Below are positions 44,119 to 55,902 of a stretch of DNA of 64,000 nt, one piece after another. The stretch covers positions 1,458,876 to 1,522,875 of the forward strand of contig NW_006767433.1 of assembly GCF_000264995.1 (NCBI RefSeq), given 5' to 3'. How positions within the stretch are numbered: the first letter of the stretch is position 1; the number at the start of each line of letters is the position of its first letter. This stretch comes from Punctularia strigosozonata HHB-11173 SS5 (Eukaryota; Basidiomycota; Agaricomycetes; Corticiales; Punctulariaceae). Under the pieces are notes generated by a model. It did not search any database, had not been told where the DNA came from, and was given only the letters and a program-made list of their open reading frames with translations. The translations under genes and the position numbers were made by a program.

Positions 44119-46745
44119 TCAGACTGCCGAGTTGCGTTTCGCGGGGCGGCGGGCTGGAAAGAGGAACCAAAGAGCGCACAGGAAGGCGCATTGAGCGAAA
44201 GTCATTCGCGATAAGACGGACGCTCCGAAGTGGTTTGATAAAATGCCCGTCAGGAAGGGGAGAAGTGCTGCGGGATTGGAGCATCGTTAGAGCCTAGAGG
44301 GCGATCATCGAATGTTAATTCAGGGTACGAACCGCTACCAAAGCTCGCGAACCATGACCTACACCATACTACTTCAGTGACAGCATAGAAACAAAGGATA
44401 TCGAGTACTCACAGTATGGCCATGGACACAAGCGTGACATCGCAGGGTAGGACATCAATAGCCAAGCCTAGGGCTCCCGGGAACATGGGACCGTAGACGA
44501 GACCGACGATCGAAGCTGCGAATGCATCTCCAAATACAGACGGAACGAGCCAGATGACGAGGTACATGGCCAAAGCCACGACTATATATCGGAGCCTCCG
44601 CCCATAAGCGCTCGGCCGAGGAAGGGTGGACCAGACTTACACAAGCAGACATGGATGACATACTTGCGATGGGTGAATGTCATCCTGGAGAAGGTCAGGG
44701 CTGGGAAACAAGGATTCGAGACAGGACCCACGAAGGTATGGCGGATCCCCACATGAAACGAGAGATTGTTTGTCCGGCCCAATACCCGCTGTACATAGCG
44801 CATCGCATGGAACAACGTTAATCAGTCAATTCTTAAAGAAAGCAAATGAGGCTTCCGTCCCGATGCTAACCTAGTTACATATCCGGCTGTAGACGAAGGA
44901 GCATTCTGCAAACGTCATTAATAAGCAGGAGTGCGCGATAAGTTAGTACAATACACACCCTGACTTGTAGAAGGTAGTCGACCATCTGAACGGAGAATCC
45001 GTATTAAAAGAAGTGACGTATGCCTAATCATAGGACGTACGAAGCCTTGCGTCGCTGTCTCACTGATCTAAAGGTTATTATAATATCCGAAGCTAATGAA
45101 GGAATATCTTACCATCCGCTATAGCACCAAGTAAAGAGCGCGAACGCCCAAAGGTATGGCATGCCTAGAGCACGCAACAGAGCTGGCATGAAAGGATGAG
45201 AATGATGGACGTCGGCACAAATCGCGAGCCTACTCTTCTTTGGCGCGAGATCGTCAACCAGTGTTGCCGACGATGTGAGCTGGGGTGTGACGCCGGACGG
45301 AGATGGCAATTCCAGCGGCGTCACAATCTTCTCTGATGGACCCACGGGGCAGTTCTTGGTATCACGGGGATAGTAGCCTTGTGGTGCGACAAACGTCGGC
45401 GTCGGCGAAACAGGTGATTGAGGTTCGAATTCCGGTTCTGACGCCGCCATGGGATCCGGGGTCTGGTTTACAGCGTGTGTTGTTGGCCGAGGGTACTGGC
45501 GGGTCACTGCAGCAGCCTTTTCCTTCAGTTGCTCGTCGACCGTTGGCCGGAACGCCAACGAAATGAATAAGAGGTTGATTGCAGAGAGGGTCAGAGAACC
45601 CCAGTAGAAGCGAGGCCAGTGAATCCCCCTAGCAATCATTGTTTGACAAACGAGAGGAGCAGCGAAACAGCCGAGACCTGTGCAAGTCATTGATGATGAA
45701 CGAGTCGGAGATATGAAACGTACTCCAGAAGCCTAACAGGTGACCAAGAGCTCTTTTCGGCGTGGAAGCTACATAAGCATTCCTACCAAAGGAAGGTTAG
45801 GTGATCCCTTGACGGAGAATTCAAATGATCCCTCACAAGTTCGCTGTAACAAGGGCTCGGTCGTCATTGCCTACCCTGCGCCGAGGTACATCAATGCTCA
45901 CCTGTTATGAAGGACCGAGCTAATGCTGCGACGGCATACGCAGCGAGTATGCTACCGAATCCTCGGTCAGAACCCATCAGTACGAAGAAGATCGCATGGA
46001 TGCAGCTCGCAGAAAACAATGCCAGGTATCTCGCCTGAGGAAGCGAGTGGCCTATGCAGTCACAGCCCACGGAACGGAAGCGGATATGGGGCAGCACGCT
46101 CCGCTTCTCGGAGGATGCATCGAAACGGCCCAAGAGGTTCATTACTCTCTCTACAATGACCGTTCCGATTGCGAACCTGAAATTGGTTAATTATCAGCCG
46201 ATTTATTCAATGCGGTCATGAGGAGTGCAGACCAACCCGACAGTACTGGCGACAAAACAAAGAGACGAAGTCATGTAGCTCAGGTGAAGTTCTGCCTGAA
46301 AGGCTGGACGAAGAACGGTCAGATTCAGAGAAAACGCGTGCAAGGGGTGGACCAACAAGGTAAAACGGCCCCAGTAACTGTTGTAATGAGAGATGAGATC
46401 TTTTTGTGTTCAAGTGAAGCTGATTAACTTGCCCCCATCACCCCATCCGCAAAGGAAATAAGCAAAAAAGGCGCTGGCGAGCCTCCATCTCAGACGCGGA
46501 AATAACGGGTGCAATCCATGATCAATGGGACGCGAAACCCCGAGCTCCGTAGGCGGCGTAGCGGAAGTTGTAGAAATGCGGGAGGAAGCCTGCGTATCGC
46601 CCAGGTCCATTGATCCGCGAATTTCTTCTAGTTGTGACAGACGCGGCTGCGTTTCCGCAGAATCCAAGGTGGATGAAGAGGCAATCATGAGCGAAGCAGA
46701 ATCAAACACGCTGATAACCCCTTGGGGAAGATGGGGTACTTTCAT
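44119..46745 (-). CDS. major facilitator superfamily transporter
   Basis: Fifteen exons give 604 aa: 46745-46433, 46377-46357, 46303-46237, 46176-45902, 45843-45837, 45782-45724, 45677-45113, 45062-45041, 44985-44959, 44905-44871, 44788-44753, 44684-44641, 44581-44413, 44358-44333, 44267-44119. All phases agree. The first half has SAFFAYFLCGWGDGVTGAVL, SYMTSSLCFVASTVGFAIG, QARYLALFSASCIHAIFF and LGHLLGFWSLGCFAAPLV; a long cytosolic loop follows; the second half has TATQGFMVDYLLQVRNA, YVIHVCLFVALAMYLVIWL, IVGLVYGPMFPGALGL and FASFGSALLPFLTGILS. Twelve membrane spans are likely. The GWGDG motif and domain order recall a fungal MFS group of unknown substrate. Oddities: a GC-AG first intron (46378-46432) and a 7-nt exon. 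Start choice among Met at 46793, 46745 or 46688 is open. Confidence 0.88.
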
Positions 46746-47483
46746 CTTCCGACGATGTTTAAGTAGCGGGCAATATTTGCAGAACCTCTTCAACGAGGCG
46801 CTCCCCGTTGCAAAAATATGTTCAAATGTGTTATGACCCGGGCAAAGTATGTAGACAGTCTCGTCATCGTGTTGCCTCGGGCCGGCCCACGACCAGGATG
46901 TGGTACATGTTTGGGGCAGTCATGTATGTCGCAGAAGGCTCGTGTCCGTTGAAGAGGCCGAAAGAGCGGCGTATCGACGTAACATATAATGCTTGAGCCG
47001 GTCACCGGTCTGGATGGGATACCGGAGGAAGTTATGTTGTCCACAGTTACGTCTTGCAGAAAGCAAGAAAATGACTTTAGTGCCGATACGCGGGGAGAGT
47101 GGCAGAACACGTTTCCCCAAGATGCCCGTTCGGACGCGGCTCCCCGCTGGAAAGACCGAGGACCGCCGTAGCGCACATGCCTTTATTTTCCCGAGTATTT
47201 TGACCTCATATTACGGCCCTGGACGGCGAGCGGCGCTGGCATGGGACCGATCTCGGGCGTTGAGGAATAGCGCCTAATGCGGGGCGGCGGATGCGGTTGG
47301 CAACGACAAAGCTGTGGTGCTCACGTGGCTGCCGAGCTGAACCGGGCGCGCCGTGCTTGGCGACGTCGACGTTCACCAGCGTTCACCGCACTCGACCCCG
47401 ACGACCCCGACGACAACCACACTCGTTTATATCCTACATACGCGCCCATATCTTAGTCGCAGGCCGGCAAAACAATCCTCACC
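46746..47483. promoter_or_regulatory. divergent promoter region, MFS gene (-) and UPF0658 gene (+)
   Basis: 738 bp between divergent starts. TTTATATCC at about 47427 lies roughly 55 bp before the plus-strand ATG. Overlapping frames in both strands have no motif. Confidence 0.4.
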
Positions 47484-49131
47484 ATGCCCCCCGCAGTGGC
47501 ATACCCCGCCCAGCCAGATTATCTCTCTCCTTACCCGCAAGATCCCTCGGAGTCGTCCCATGAGGGCGACTATAAGGCCTCCTACGAGGACCTTATAGAC
47601 GAACACGATGCACCCTACTCCAAGACTACAGGCCATCAGACAATAGCCATCGATCCCACAACCGCCGCTGGCCACCGCCGCGGTCCTTCCTACCCTCTGT
47701 CCCATCAACCGACCTATTCCAGCGAATTCAATGCCACGCAAGAATCAGTACCACGTAAAGGCGTGGAATGGGGCTATCCGCCGTCGCCGCCCCAGCGAGA
47801 CAAAGAGAAACCCAGCATTTGGTCTCAGGTTTGTGGTCGTCGTGTGAGCGGAGGATGAGCGCTGAGCGCCACTGCAGCTGGTGCCGGACTCGTTGGCTTG
47901 CAAGCTATACGTGCTCACCGTCTTGATTGAGACGATTATCGATTTGGCAATAGAAGGCGATCTGCTTCTCCGGGTGCACGAAGCAAAGAAGGACGGCGAA
48001 GGGGACAGTCTGGCCACCCGTAAGATGCCTGTATACTTGAGCGTATTTGTTTTCGCTCAGTACGTCTTTAATACCACGTCCGATATTCGTGCTGATAAAT
48101 GTCAAAACCAGCGTCTTCCAGCTCGTGATGGCCATTGATGCCGTATATGCCCGCAACACGTTGCAGTTCATATCGTTAACGTCTGTACTCCATTCATCGC
48201 CACAGCCGGCTCGCAGCGCTTAACCGTATGATGACCGCCCAGGTTATTCAACGCCCTCTTCCTATTTTACGCCGTTATTCAGATAGGCGAGATCAAGAGG
48301 GCGGCGATTGACACCAATGGCATTGCTGGCATCCCCATCCAAGTTCTCACTACCATTATACCTATCGTTATCTCCGTTGCTGAGATAGCGTATATTGCAC
48401 TTGGATGGAAGATCTACAACGAGTTCGGATGGAAGGTTTACAAGTTCCTCGGCGCGGATCGGACAATCAAGCGGATATATGCCACATACCAAATTTTCAT
48501 CTGTCTTGTCAAATTTGACCTATTCTTCTGGGTCGGATTTTCCGTGCAGTTCATCTGGCTCATCCTTCAGAAGACGGATTGGGAATACTACGTTACCGTT
48601 GCTGCCCTACCGCTCTCGATCATCTTGCTCATCGAAGGGCATCTTGCCGCACGACATGAGAACAAGTGGATGATGTTCACTTTCATGTCCGGTTGCGTTG
48701 GCGCTCTTGTGTACTTTTTCTACAAGGTGCGTGTTCCGCGCTCAGTGTTTGCTTCATGCTTGCTTATCGGGATTGCAGCTTGTTCGCGTTTTGTCTAACC
48801 GGACAGAATCTGAGTTTGTGGATGTATGGGCCTCGCTCACTACGTTCTGTACGTCTCTTGAAGATGGAACGTGCTACCTGTATACTGATGTATCACATAG
48901 CTATCATAGCCATCTTATTGTTGATCATCACCTTCGTCTTCGCGTGCTTGGTGCTGAACAATTATGGGCGGGGACTCAAGGAACAGCGTACGTGACGTTA
49001 GTTGCGCTGCCAGATTCAATGCTGACATTTATGCTACAGTTGCCAAGAGCTCTACACACACACGATGGGGTTCGCAGTCTGTATCCCACAGACCGATGAG
49101 CGCGAATCCAAACCGGATGAGCATAGATTGA
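47484..49131 (+). CDS. UPF0658-type Golgi membrane protein
   Basis: Seven exons (47484-47828, 47878-48059, 48112-48180, 48243-48730, 48807-48848, 48901-48987, 49040-49131) give 434 aa. After about 115 hydrophilic residues come several membrane segments: LYVLTVLIETIIDLAIEG, PVYLSVFVFAHVFQLVMA, LFNALFLFYAVIQIGEIKR, IQVLTTIIPIVISVAEIAY, LVKFDLFFWVGFSVQFIWL, VAALPLSIILLIEGHLA, and IIAILLLIITFVFACLVL near the end. The pattern FQLVMAIDAVYARNTLQFI with QIGEIKR is the hallmark of the fungal UPF0658 family placed in the Golgi; its function is unknown. The exon 4 donor at 48731 is a weaker site just inside a better-looking one; only this one keeps the frame. Confidence 0.82.
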
Positions 49132-49577
49132 ACGAGCGCGGTTGAAGCCTTTGCGCAGTGTATTCTCTATTTGTCACTCATACTCATCCCTTCACTTGCA
49201 CATGGACGTTCTATCGCCCCCATTGGCCCGTCATATCTTGTACGTATGAGACCATGTTACCGCGGTTACTCGTAGCTCCGATTTCTATACCTTAACGTGC
49301 CACGCCTGCGAGCAGGCTGTTTATTTGCTCTTTTTGGCTGTGAGGGTAGAGGCGGTCTTGGCAGCTGGGCATCCCTTCCGCGTCCGCTGCAGATCTTTGT
49401 CTTCTATACCCAAGGATGTATTGCTAGAAACGAACCATTCTTTGAGCTACGCCCTCATACAGAATTCGCGCGGGAAGGATGGGGACACGTCACACGTGCC
49501 CCGCTTCTGGCTTTCCGTGCCGCTATGTCTGACGCTCATCGCGGCAAAGTTAACCGCCAGCCTTGTCAACTACTCCC
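49132..49577. other. intergenic between UPF0658 gene and BET1
   Basis: 446 bp. A plus-strand frame spans part of it and runs into BET1 exon 1 in the wrong frame; it has no motif. Confidence 0.4.
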
Positions 49578-50198
49578 ATGTCCCAGCGGTCAGCCAGTCC
49601 TCTTGTGTGTATCCATAAGCTGAAGCTCTGACATGCAACTCCAAGATTTCGAGTGAACAACGGCGCCGGGTCGCTGCGTGACCGGACGAGCCTTCTTGGC
49701 ACCAATGCTGCCTATGGCTTCACACCTCCGTCTTCTGGGCGCTCCTCTCCGTACCCAGAGCCGGGATCTCTAGCGGGACACCGATATGCCGACGACCTAG
49801 AAGGTCAGAACGACGAGCAGGTGAACGCTCTCACAGCGAAAGTCAAGCTATTGAAGGATGTGCGTGAGTTCATGGAGCTATGGTTCTCTTTATGCAGCTC
49901 CCAGTCTGATTTTTGTGCACCCTAAAAGATCACGGTGGGTATCGGGAAGGAGGTTCGGGAGTCTACGATACAACTGAGCCAAATGGTAGGTTTGCAGCCG
50001 TGGACCCAATCGAGAAAGAACGAGACTGAATAAGTTGCACAGAACGACGCCTTTGCGGAGACGTCAGGCATTCTGTCGGGAACCTTCCGGAGGATGAACA
50101 ACATGGCAGAACGACAGGGATGCCGGTGGTTATGGTACATCGTCTTCCTGGTGTTTGTATTTTGGTTCTTCCTTGTGGTGTGGTGGTTTCGGCGATGA
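49578..50198 (+). CDS. BET1: ER-Golgi SNARE Bet1
   Basis: Four exons (49578-49588, 49646-49859, 49929-49985, 50043-50198) give 145 aa. The first coding exon is 11 nt (MSQ plus part of R). After a Ser/Pro-rich start comes the Bet1-type Qc SNARE motif: LEGQNDEQVNALTAKVKLL, then ITVGIGKEVRESTIQLSQ and NDAFAETSGILSGTFRRM. The C-terminal membrane anchor is WYIVFLVFVFWFFLVVWWF followed by RR. Bet1 pairs with Sed5, Bos1 and Sec22 in COPII-vesicle fusion at the Golgi. The tail is unusually rich in Trp and Phe. The gene is convergent with ULP1, with about 200 bp between stops. Confidence 0.9.
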
Positions 50199-50404
50199 TG
50201 CCGAACCTTCGCCGGTCCCTTCTTTACCATATGTTTCCACTAGTGTCGTTGTCTATATGTTATCAACACCCGAAAAATCGTTGCAGTCCGGATCCCAATG
50301 TGGATGGATGAGAAAGAAACAAATATGCGAATAAAGACAAATAATAATGAGGTAGGCTACGCGAGGATGAAGGGCGGGCAAGACAATTATGGAACATTGA
50401 GCAG

Positions 50405-52705
50405 TTAACTCTGAAGGATTGTGTTGCCGATCTCCCAGATCATCCGCTTCCGAAGATACGGAATGTTTTGCTGGGTGAAGTCCAAAGGTAAATCTTGAGC
50501 TAGGTAGTTGAGCACCTGGCAAGTAAATACGCCGCAGTCGTAACCGTTCTCCTGCTGGGGAGTGCCCTGTGTACTGTTGTCAGCGGCTGTAAAGCACCAA
50601 GAGAGGGTAAACCCTACCGTGGGTACATAATCCACCCAACCAGTAAAATCAAATGGTGTCTTCTTCTTATTGCGATGTTCCGCATCCAGGTAATTCCGGA
50701 GGTGCTGGTATCCGGTATCAGCTACACTGGCAGTTCAGTGCGTTTGAATGTTACCTTATACACTGCCGTCCGATTCATGTTCATACTGTCGTATGACTCA
50801 ATTCGTTTCCGGCGGAAATTGATAGCAGCCGCTGTCCAGTGCGTATTGTTATGGTTCACTGGTATCAGGATGGCGTCTTTAGAGAAGATGTCGATCTACG
50901 ATGCATGGTGAGCAAGGACCTTGAGATGGGAGTTAATTCTATACCTTCTTTGTCCACTTGGCCAAGCGACCCTTGTCGTAACCATCCGTAGTTAATTTCG
51001 TCCAGAAAAACGTGCTGAAATAATGCACATTCAAAACCTTGGCACCGCCAGCCTTAGGGCTGCCGGTGGCGGTATTCGGCACTGGATTCTCCTTGCTTCC
51101 CTCAGACCGACCCATAATCAATGCCCCATAGAAGTTGATTATTTCGTCATTGAGCCACTGCCCAGGCGCCAAGCGACAAAGGTCGCGATCCGAGACTTGC
51201 TCTCTGGCGTACTTCGAGATGACACCCCGTTTCTTGAGGAGAGCCTTCACCTCGGCTTCTTGGGGAGCAGGCAACGACTCGGGAAGAGGAGGCCGTTTGG
51301 GACGTAATCTCTGCTCGATCAACTCATCGAACGCCTTATGTGTAGTGCGTATCCGCTCGTGTTCTGGACTAAATGGCCGGGGCGGTTTCGGGCTGTCATA
51401 CCATCAGCTCAAGCGCACCACAATGTCTATGACTACAGGATGCATACCTGTTCAATGTTGCCCGAGCGTTTTGGAGAGCACGCTGGAGGAACTCAGGCTG
51501 CAAGTCCTGGAAAAATATGAGTGATAGATCGGATGACAGGAATGGCTTGCTTCACTTCGTAAGAAGAATGCCTACGATTGAGAGTTGATGAACTCTCGTC
51601 GGAATAGGTGGAGCGTATATCGCTCATGGACCGTGACGGCGCTACAAACAAGTAAGCCCAAGGAAAACCGAGCATATTGGATAGTCTTACAGAGAATATC
51701 CTTGTGTTCCATGCGCTCCAAGCGTTGCTTATATGTGAGGAGTTCTGTATGTCCATTTCAGTTGACGAGCACTCTGATTGAGAACCCAATTTACCTCGGA
51801 AAACACCAATATCGGATTTGTAGCCTGAATCACCGTGTCATTCAGGGAGTTGCATTCGTGGCGTTATGACTTCTCACCTAAGCCTCGTTTAATCCGGTAA
51901 AGTTCGTGCAGCATTTCCTCCTGATCTCTCCGGCGGTCATGCTGGACTTGAGCACGGTGCTGGGCGGGAACAAAAAGTGAGACCAGCGCTTTGCACAAGC
52001 AGCTAAATCGCTCACCTTTTCCTGCAATATATGCGGTCGACTTTCTAGTGCACGCAGTTGTTCCCTGTATCTGAACTCTCTCAACTCCAGCGGCTCCGCC
52101 CTAGTTTTCCGAGGAGGTGGAGGACCCGGCATTCGGTCAACCGCAGTCGAACCACCAGAACTTGTCGAAGCTATATGCACCCCCGAGTCAAGAGATGATC
52201 TCGACGGTTCGTCGTAGAGAGAAGAGGTCGAGGCTTTAGCTGTCCCATTGGGTAGAGATGGTGGATGGGACCCGTCCTCGACGCCGTTTGGGACAGGAGG
52301 CAGCATGGCTTTTCCGTACTGTGATTGCAGACGTTGTCGCGATGGCATAGCGCGAGGATAACGGACAGGATGATGTCTTGCGTTGGGTATCTGAGGGGTG
52401 CCAGCCACCGGCAACACCGGGCCTAGGGTGACTTCATGAGTATCACGTCGGGTCAAGCCGTAACACTATGTGTGCTCACCGTCACCGAAAACCAGGTAGG
52501 TGAAAGTGTCCTTCGTCAGATCTATGACTTCGTAAAGCACCCTCGTCCACCTCGACGTCACCGAATCCTCGTTGATGCCGAGTCGAGGCTGCTTCGTTGC
52601 CCGGTAGTCCAGGATTGCATCTGCAGCTGGACGCTTCCCCAGTGTTTTTGCCGTCCGATTGTGGCGCGTAGGGAGTATATCAGGTGCGGGGCGTGTGCCG
52701 TTCAT
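50405..52705 (-). CDS. ULP1: SUMO-specific cysteine protease Ulp1
   Basis: Eleven exons (52705-52486, 52431-52016, 51959-51878, 51824-51795, 51744-51691, 51641-51556, 51506-51448, 51392-50945, 50895-50755, 50704-50618, 50566-50405) give 594 aa with all phases matching. The C-terminal C48 peptidase domain has LAPGQWLNDEIINFYGALI, NVHYFSTFFWTKL, IPVNHNNTHWTAAAI, ESYDSM and QENGYDCGVFTCQVLNYL. The triad is H484, D501, C552, with Q546 in the oxyanion hole. The N-terminal half is disordered then coiled coil (KQRLERMEHKDIL), as in Ulp1, which sits at nuclear pores, matures SUMO and removes it from targets. Two donors follow complete codons only when chosen as listed. The 51-bp intron 50567-50617, just before the catalytic loop, is a stop-free multiple of three. 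Confidence 0.93.
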
Positions 52706-53003
52706 GCAGGAAGGTGGTGGTTTTGAACACGGGCCACGCCGGTACGAGAGGGTCCGCGTCGCGCTGGTATCGCGAGTTCAATCAACAGAGAGTCAATCTT
52801 GCGGGATCACCCAGGTGATCTCAGTAACACGGTATTCGATTGGAAAGACCGAGACGCCTAGACCAAAGACGGACGGTGTGGAGGTGGATGAAGAGCAATG
52901 TCGGTGAAACTTCCCACGCCATCGAAGCGCGCTGTTAACGGTGCTGCCGTTGCAGTCGGGATCTCAAGTTCATCTGCGAATAATCGGAATACTGTGCATC
53001 CAC

Positions 53004-53031
53004 CCCTAATGCAACGCGTGTTGCATTAGGG
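53004..53031. repeat. perfect 12-bp inverted repeat with 4-bp loop
   Basis: CCCTAATGCAAC, a GCGT spacer and GTTGCATTAGGG form a 28-bp hairpin-capable palindrome. Its outer ends read CCCTAA and TTAGGG, the fungal telomere hexamer in opposite directions, which is probably coincidence. It could be a dimer-binding site, a tiny MITE remnant or a cruciform-forming site. Confidence 0.7.
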
Positions 53032-55289
53032 TTATATCTCTCTCAATTCACTCAGAATCGTCTGAAATCTACCAGTGGATAGTAATATGCTAGAAATGTT
53101 TCAATCGGCGTCTCAAATATTCTGGTTGAGCCACAGCTCTTCCAGAGGGATGCCGGCGAGACACCAGCCAGATCATCACATGCGGTCACGACTTGCCGAG
53201 GTGCCGGATTAGGCCAGGCTGCAGGGCTCAAGCGGCTCAAGCCAATCAACGCAGGCGGAGTTTGAATTCATCCGTCAGGTTTGTGTTTGAACCTCCTCCT
53301 CCAGCAGCAATACTATACCAATCGCGAATCGGGCTGGCTGGCGTGGCGGATAGAATACAATGTAATGAGTAATACCGAATATTTGTATGAATTTTGTGTT
53401 ACCGATCCGGCGACGCGAGGCCGTGGAGTACTCGCAACATGTTGCATCAACTTGCTCGAGCAGTTCTAATGTTGTTCTGTAGCCTGAACCAAGCCTCGCT
53501 CCCACCTCAGCTCTATCATACAGTATTTATAGATGCTTGAGAGTACATAGAAATGCTTTTGAGACGAACAATTGAACAGGAAGGGAACAAGAGAGGGATT
53601 TGCGTCGGTGTTGCTTTACTGGGTGATGTTCCATATCGGATGGATGCACAGTATGTACCTGGCTATTTTCTATAGCTTTGTCGAGGGTACGGAAAGTTTT
53701 TCATCTCATAGCAAAGCTACGCTCCGCTTGTTACTGCTTGTGTAGCACGTATAACTGTATCGTCACGTTTACTAACATGCGCCACGGCCAGCAGCTGACG
53801 TCTGCGCGATATATCCGGAGCAGGTGTAATAGATATGTGCGCAGATGATGCCGCACATATATGAGTTACCGCATTCCGACACTTTCCCTCGTGAATGTTC
53901 TGAGAGGCCGAGGGTCGCCCGAGTACAGGCATCCAGCAGAGTATTAAAGAGCAGTTGAATATGTCATAGAAGATTATCATGGCTTGATCTTGATCCGCTA
54001 CATTGATCTTTTAGTGATTCTAGACTGGCATCCTAAGGTCCTGCAATCTCCACAGGGACAGAAATCATTCGGATACGTTCCACTGGAACGGGAACTAGAG
54101 AGAACTATAGCGAATGTTCAGAAAGACTGTTATACTCGAGGCTTGCGGTGATACGGTTTCGTGAATCCCAACTTTGGCAGCGATCGGGATTGCAGTTCGC
54201 GTCAATCAGTCATTCCTAAGCGTAGAGGGCGGCTTGACCTGGAAAGACTGAAAAGCGACAATAAAGGGTATGTGTAGCTGCTGCCGAGCGACGATCGAGA
54301 TCGTCGCCAGAGGAGTTAGAGCGGATCCTGGAGGCCTTAATCACGGGCATGCCGAGCACACAGCGCCGAGACAGAAACCTGAGGCCTGGAGAAAGGGAGG
54401 GAGATGAGTTGCATGATCATGTCTTCCATCACCGTGGCTCAGATCATCCAGACAGGAGAGACTGTAACACGACATGAATAGTCAACTCGGATAGCTAGCT
54501 GAAGGTCCTTTGATTTTCCCGGCCGCCGATAAGATGCAAGCACCAGCCGCAATAGCGAAATCACGCACGCATATTCGCATATGCCAACCGTTTTGACTGA
54601 CGTTGGGACTAGGCCAAAAACAAGGTCGCGCCCGGGTATACATAGTGTACAGATATGGTTGCGGTTGTCGCGTTTCCGCAGCCGTGGGCGTGGATTTGGG
54701 CGTGGATGGTTTCGTGAGCAAGGTGCCAGCCTTCGGAGCACTTGCGCAGAGCACCCATCACAGTAGACATCAGTTTGTTACAAATCCTGACCGGGGGCTG
54801 ATTTCAGCAACTGAGGTCGCGATTTCACGTCGTCAGATTCTGGAACGAAGGCGGAACAGGAAGTGAGTGGTATGGCAGATCCCCACTCGGAGGATATTAG
54901 GAGATAGAGCGGCAGTACAAAATACATATCCTGAGTCTAGCCTGAGATCGAAAGTTCCAACATTTGTGCAAGATGATCGCAACCACGATAATGCCAATCA
55001 TCGAGCATGTGCCGAAACCTAGAGAACGGCAAAGCGGTTCGGATTGCCGAACATGTTCATGGGGAGGATTTAGGATGTGTCGCGATATAAAGCAGACGGA
55101 AGTTGCAGGCCGGTGAAAACTGGAAGAGGATGGACGGTAGAGTCACGGAGTCCGGTCAGATGAAGGCTGATGGAGGCGTGGTAACTCCGCACGAGGGTCA
55201 CGGCCCGAATGGGTGCGTCTGCGACCGTCCCCGCCGACAAGGAGGCCTTCCTAGCCGACCCGGACGTCCTTATCGAGCTCCCTCAGCCC

Positions 55290-55296
55290 ATATAAA
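55290..55296 (+). promoter_or_regulatory. TATA box of the Yippee gene
   Basis: ATATAAA lies about 120 bp before the ATG at 55411, with a CT-rich leader (CTCTCCTCTTCCCTC) between. This is the classical layout of a strongly expressed fungal gene. Confidence 0.5.
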
Positions 55297-55410
55297 CCTT
55301 TGATCCAGTCAGCCTCCCACATAGAGCTCTCCTCTTCCCTCTGACTCGGTCGTCGACGTCCACGACCACATAGCTTGATCCTGCCTCCCACCACCCCCTA
55401 TTTACTCACC

Positions 55411-55902
55411 ATGGGCATGCGTTACCGCCAGTATCTTGCCGGAGCGCGCATTTACGGCTGCTCGACGTGCAAGACACACTTGGCGACGATCCACTCAATG
55501 ATTTCTAGGGTCAGTATTCAGGAATACCTCGGGCGGAGCCTCGCGCTGATACCGCTACCGCTTCCAGGCGTTCAATGGGCAGCATGGCCGGGCGTACTTG
55601 TTCGATGGAGTGTAAGTGGCATGATACGAATCATCATATTCGCACCTGATAGGTCTTTGCAGGGTCAATGTCATCGAAGGAGAGCCCAACGATCGCCCAA
55701 TGACCACTGGTAATCACACTGTTCGAGATATCTACTGCTGCAAGTGCGGGACGACGTTGGGGTGGAAATATGTGAGTATGATATTGGGTCTGGTGTGGTC
55801 AGATGCTAACGTTGTGATTAGGACTATGCATACGAAGCCTCACAGAAGTACAAGGAGGGCAAATTTCTCCTTGAACGTAATCTCCTCACCGACGTGCAGT
55901 AG
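55411..55902 (+). CDS. Yippee-family zinc-binding protein
   Basis: Four exons (55411-55509, 55568-55611, 55663-55771, 55822-55902) give 110 aa, the usual Yippee length. The fold motifs are [53 protein letters not shown] and [14 protein letters not shown]. Zinc ligands are C17, C20, C73 and C76. Yippee/Moh1 proteins share a fold with cereblon and Mis18; yeast Moh1 is linked to stationary-phase survival through the GID ubiquitin ligase. A role here is only inferred. Splice sites and phases are unambiguous. Confidence 0.94.

Larger units (their letters stand above)
52706..55410. other. gene-poor stretch of 2.7 kb
   Basis: No supportable gene. Short frames on both strands (for example 53275-53505 and 54439-54866) lack motifs. 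A 28-bp palindrome lies at 53004-53031, and the Yippee promoter is near 55290. No transposon parts were recognised. Confidence 0.4.

Noticed and set aside
49297-49623. Plus-strand frame of 108 codons upstream of BET1
   Set aside because: It crosses the proposed BET1 first exon in a different frame and has no recognisable domain.
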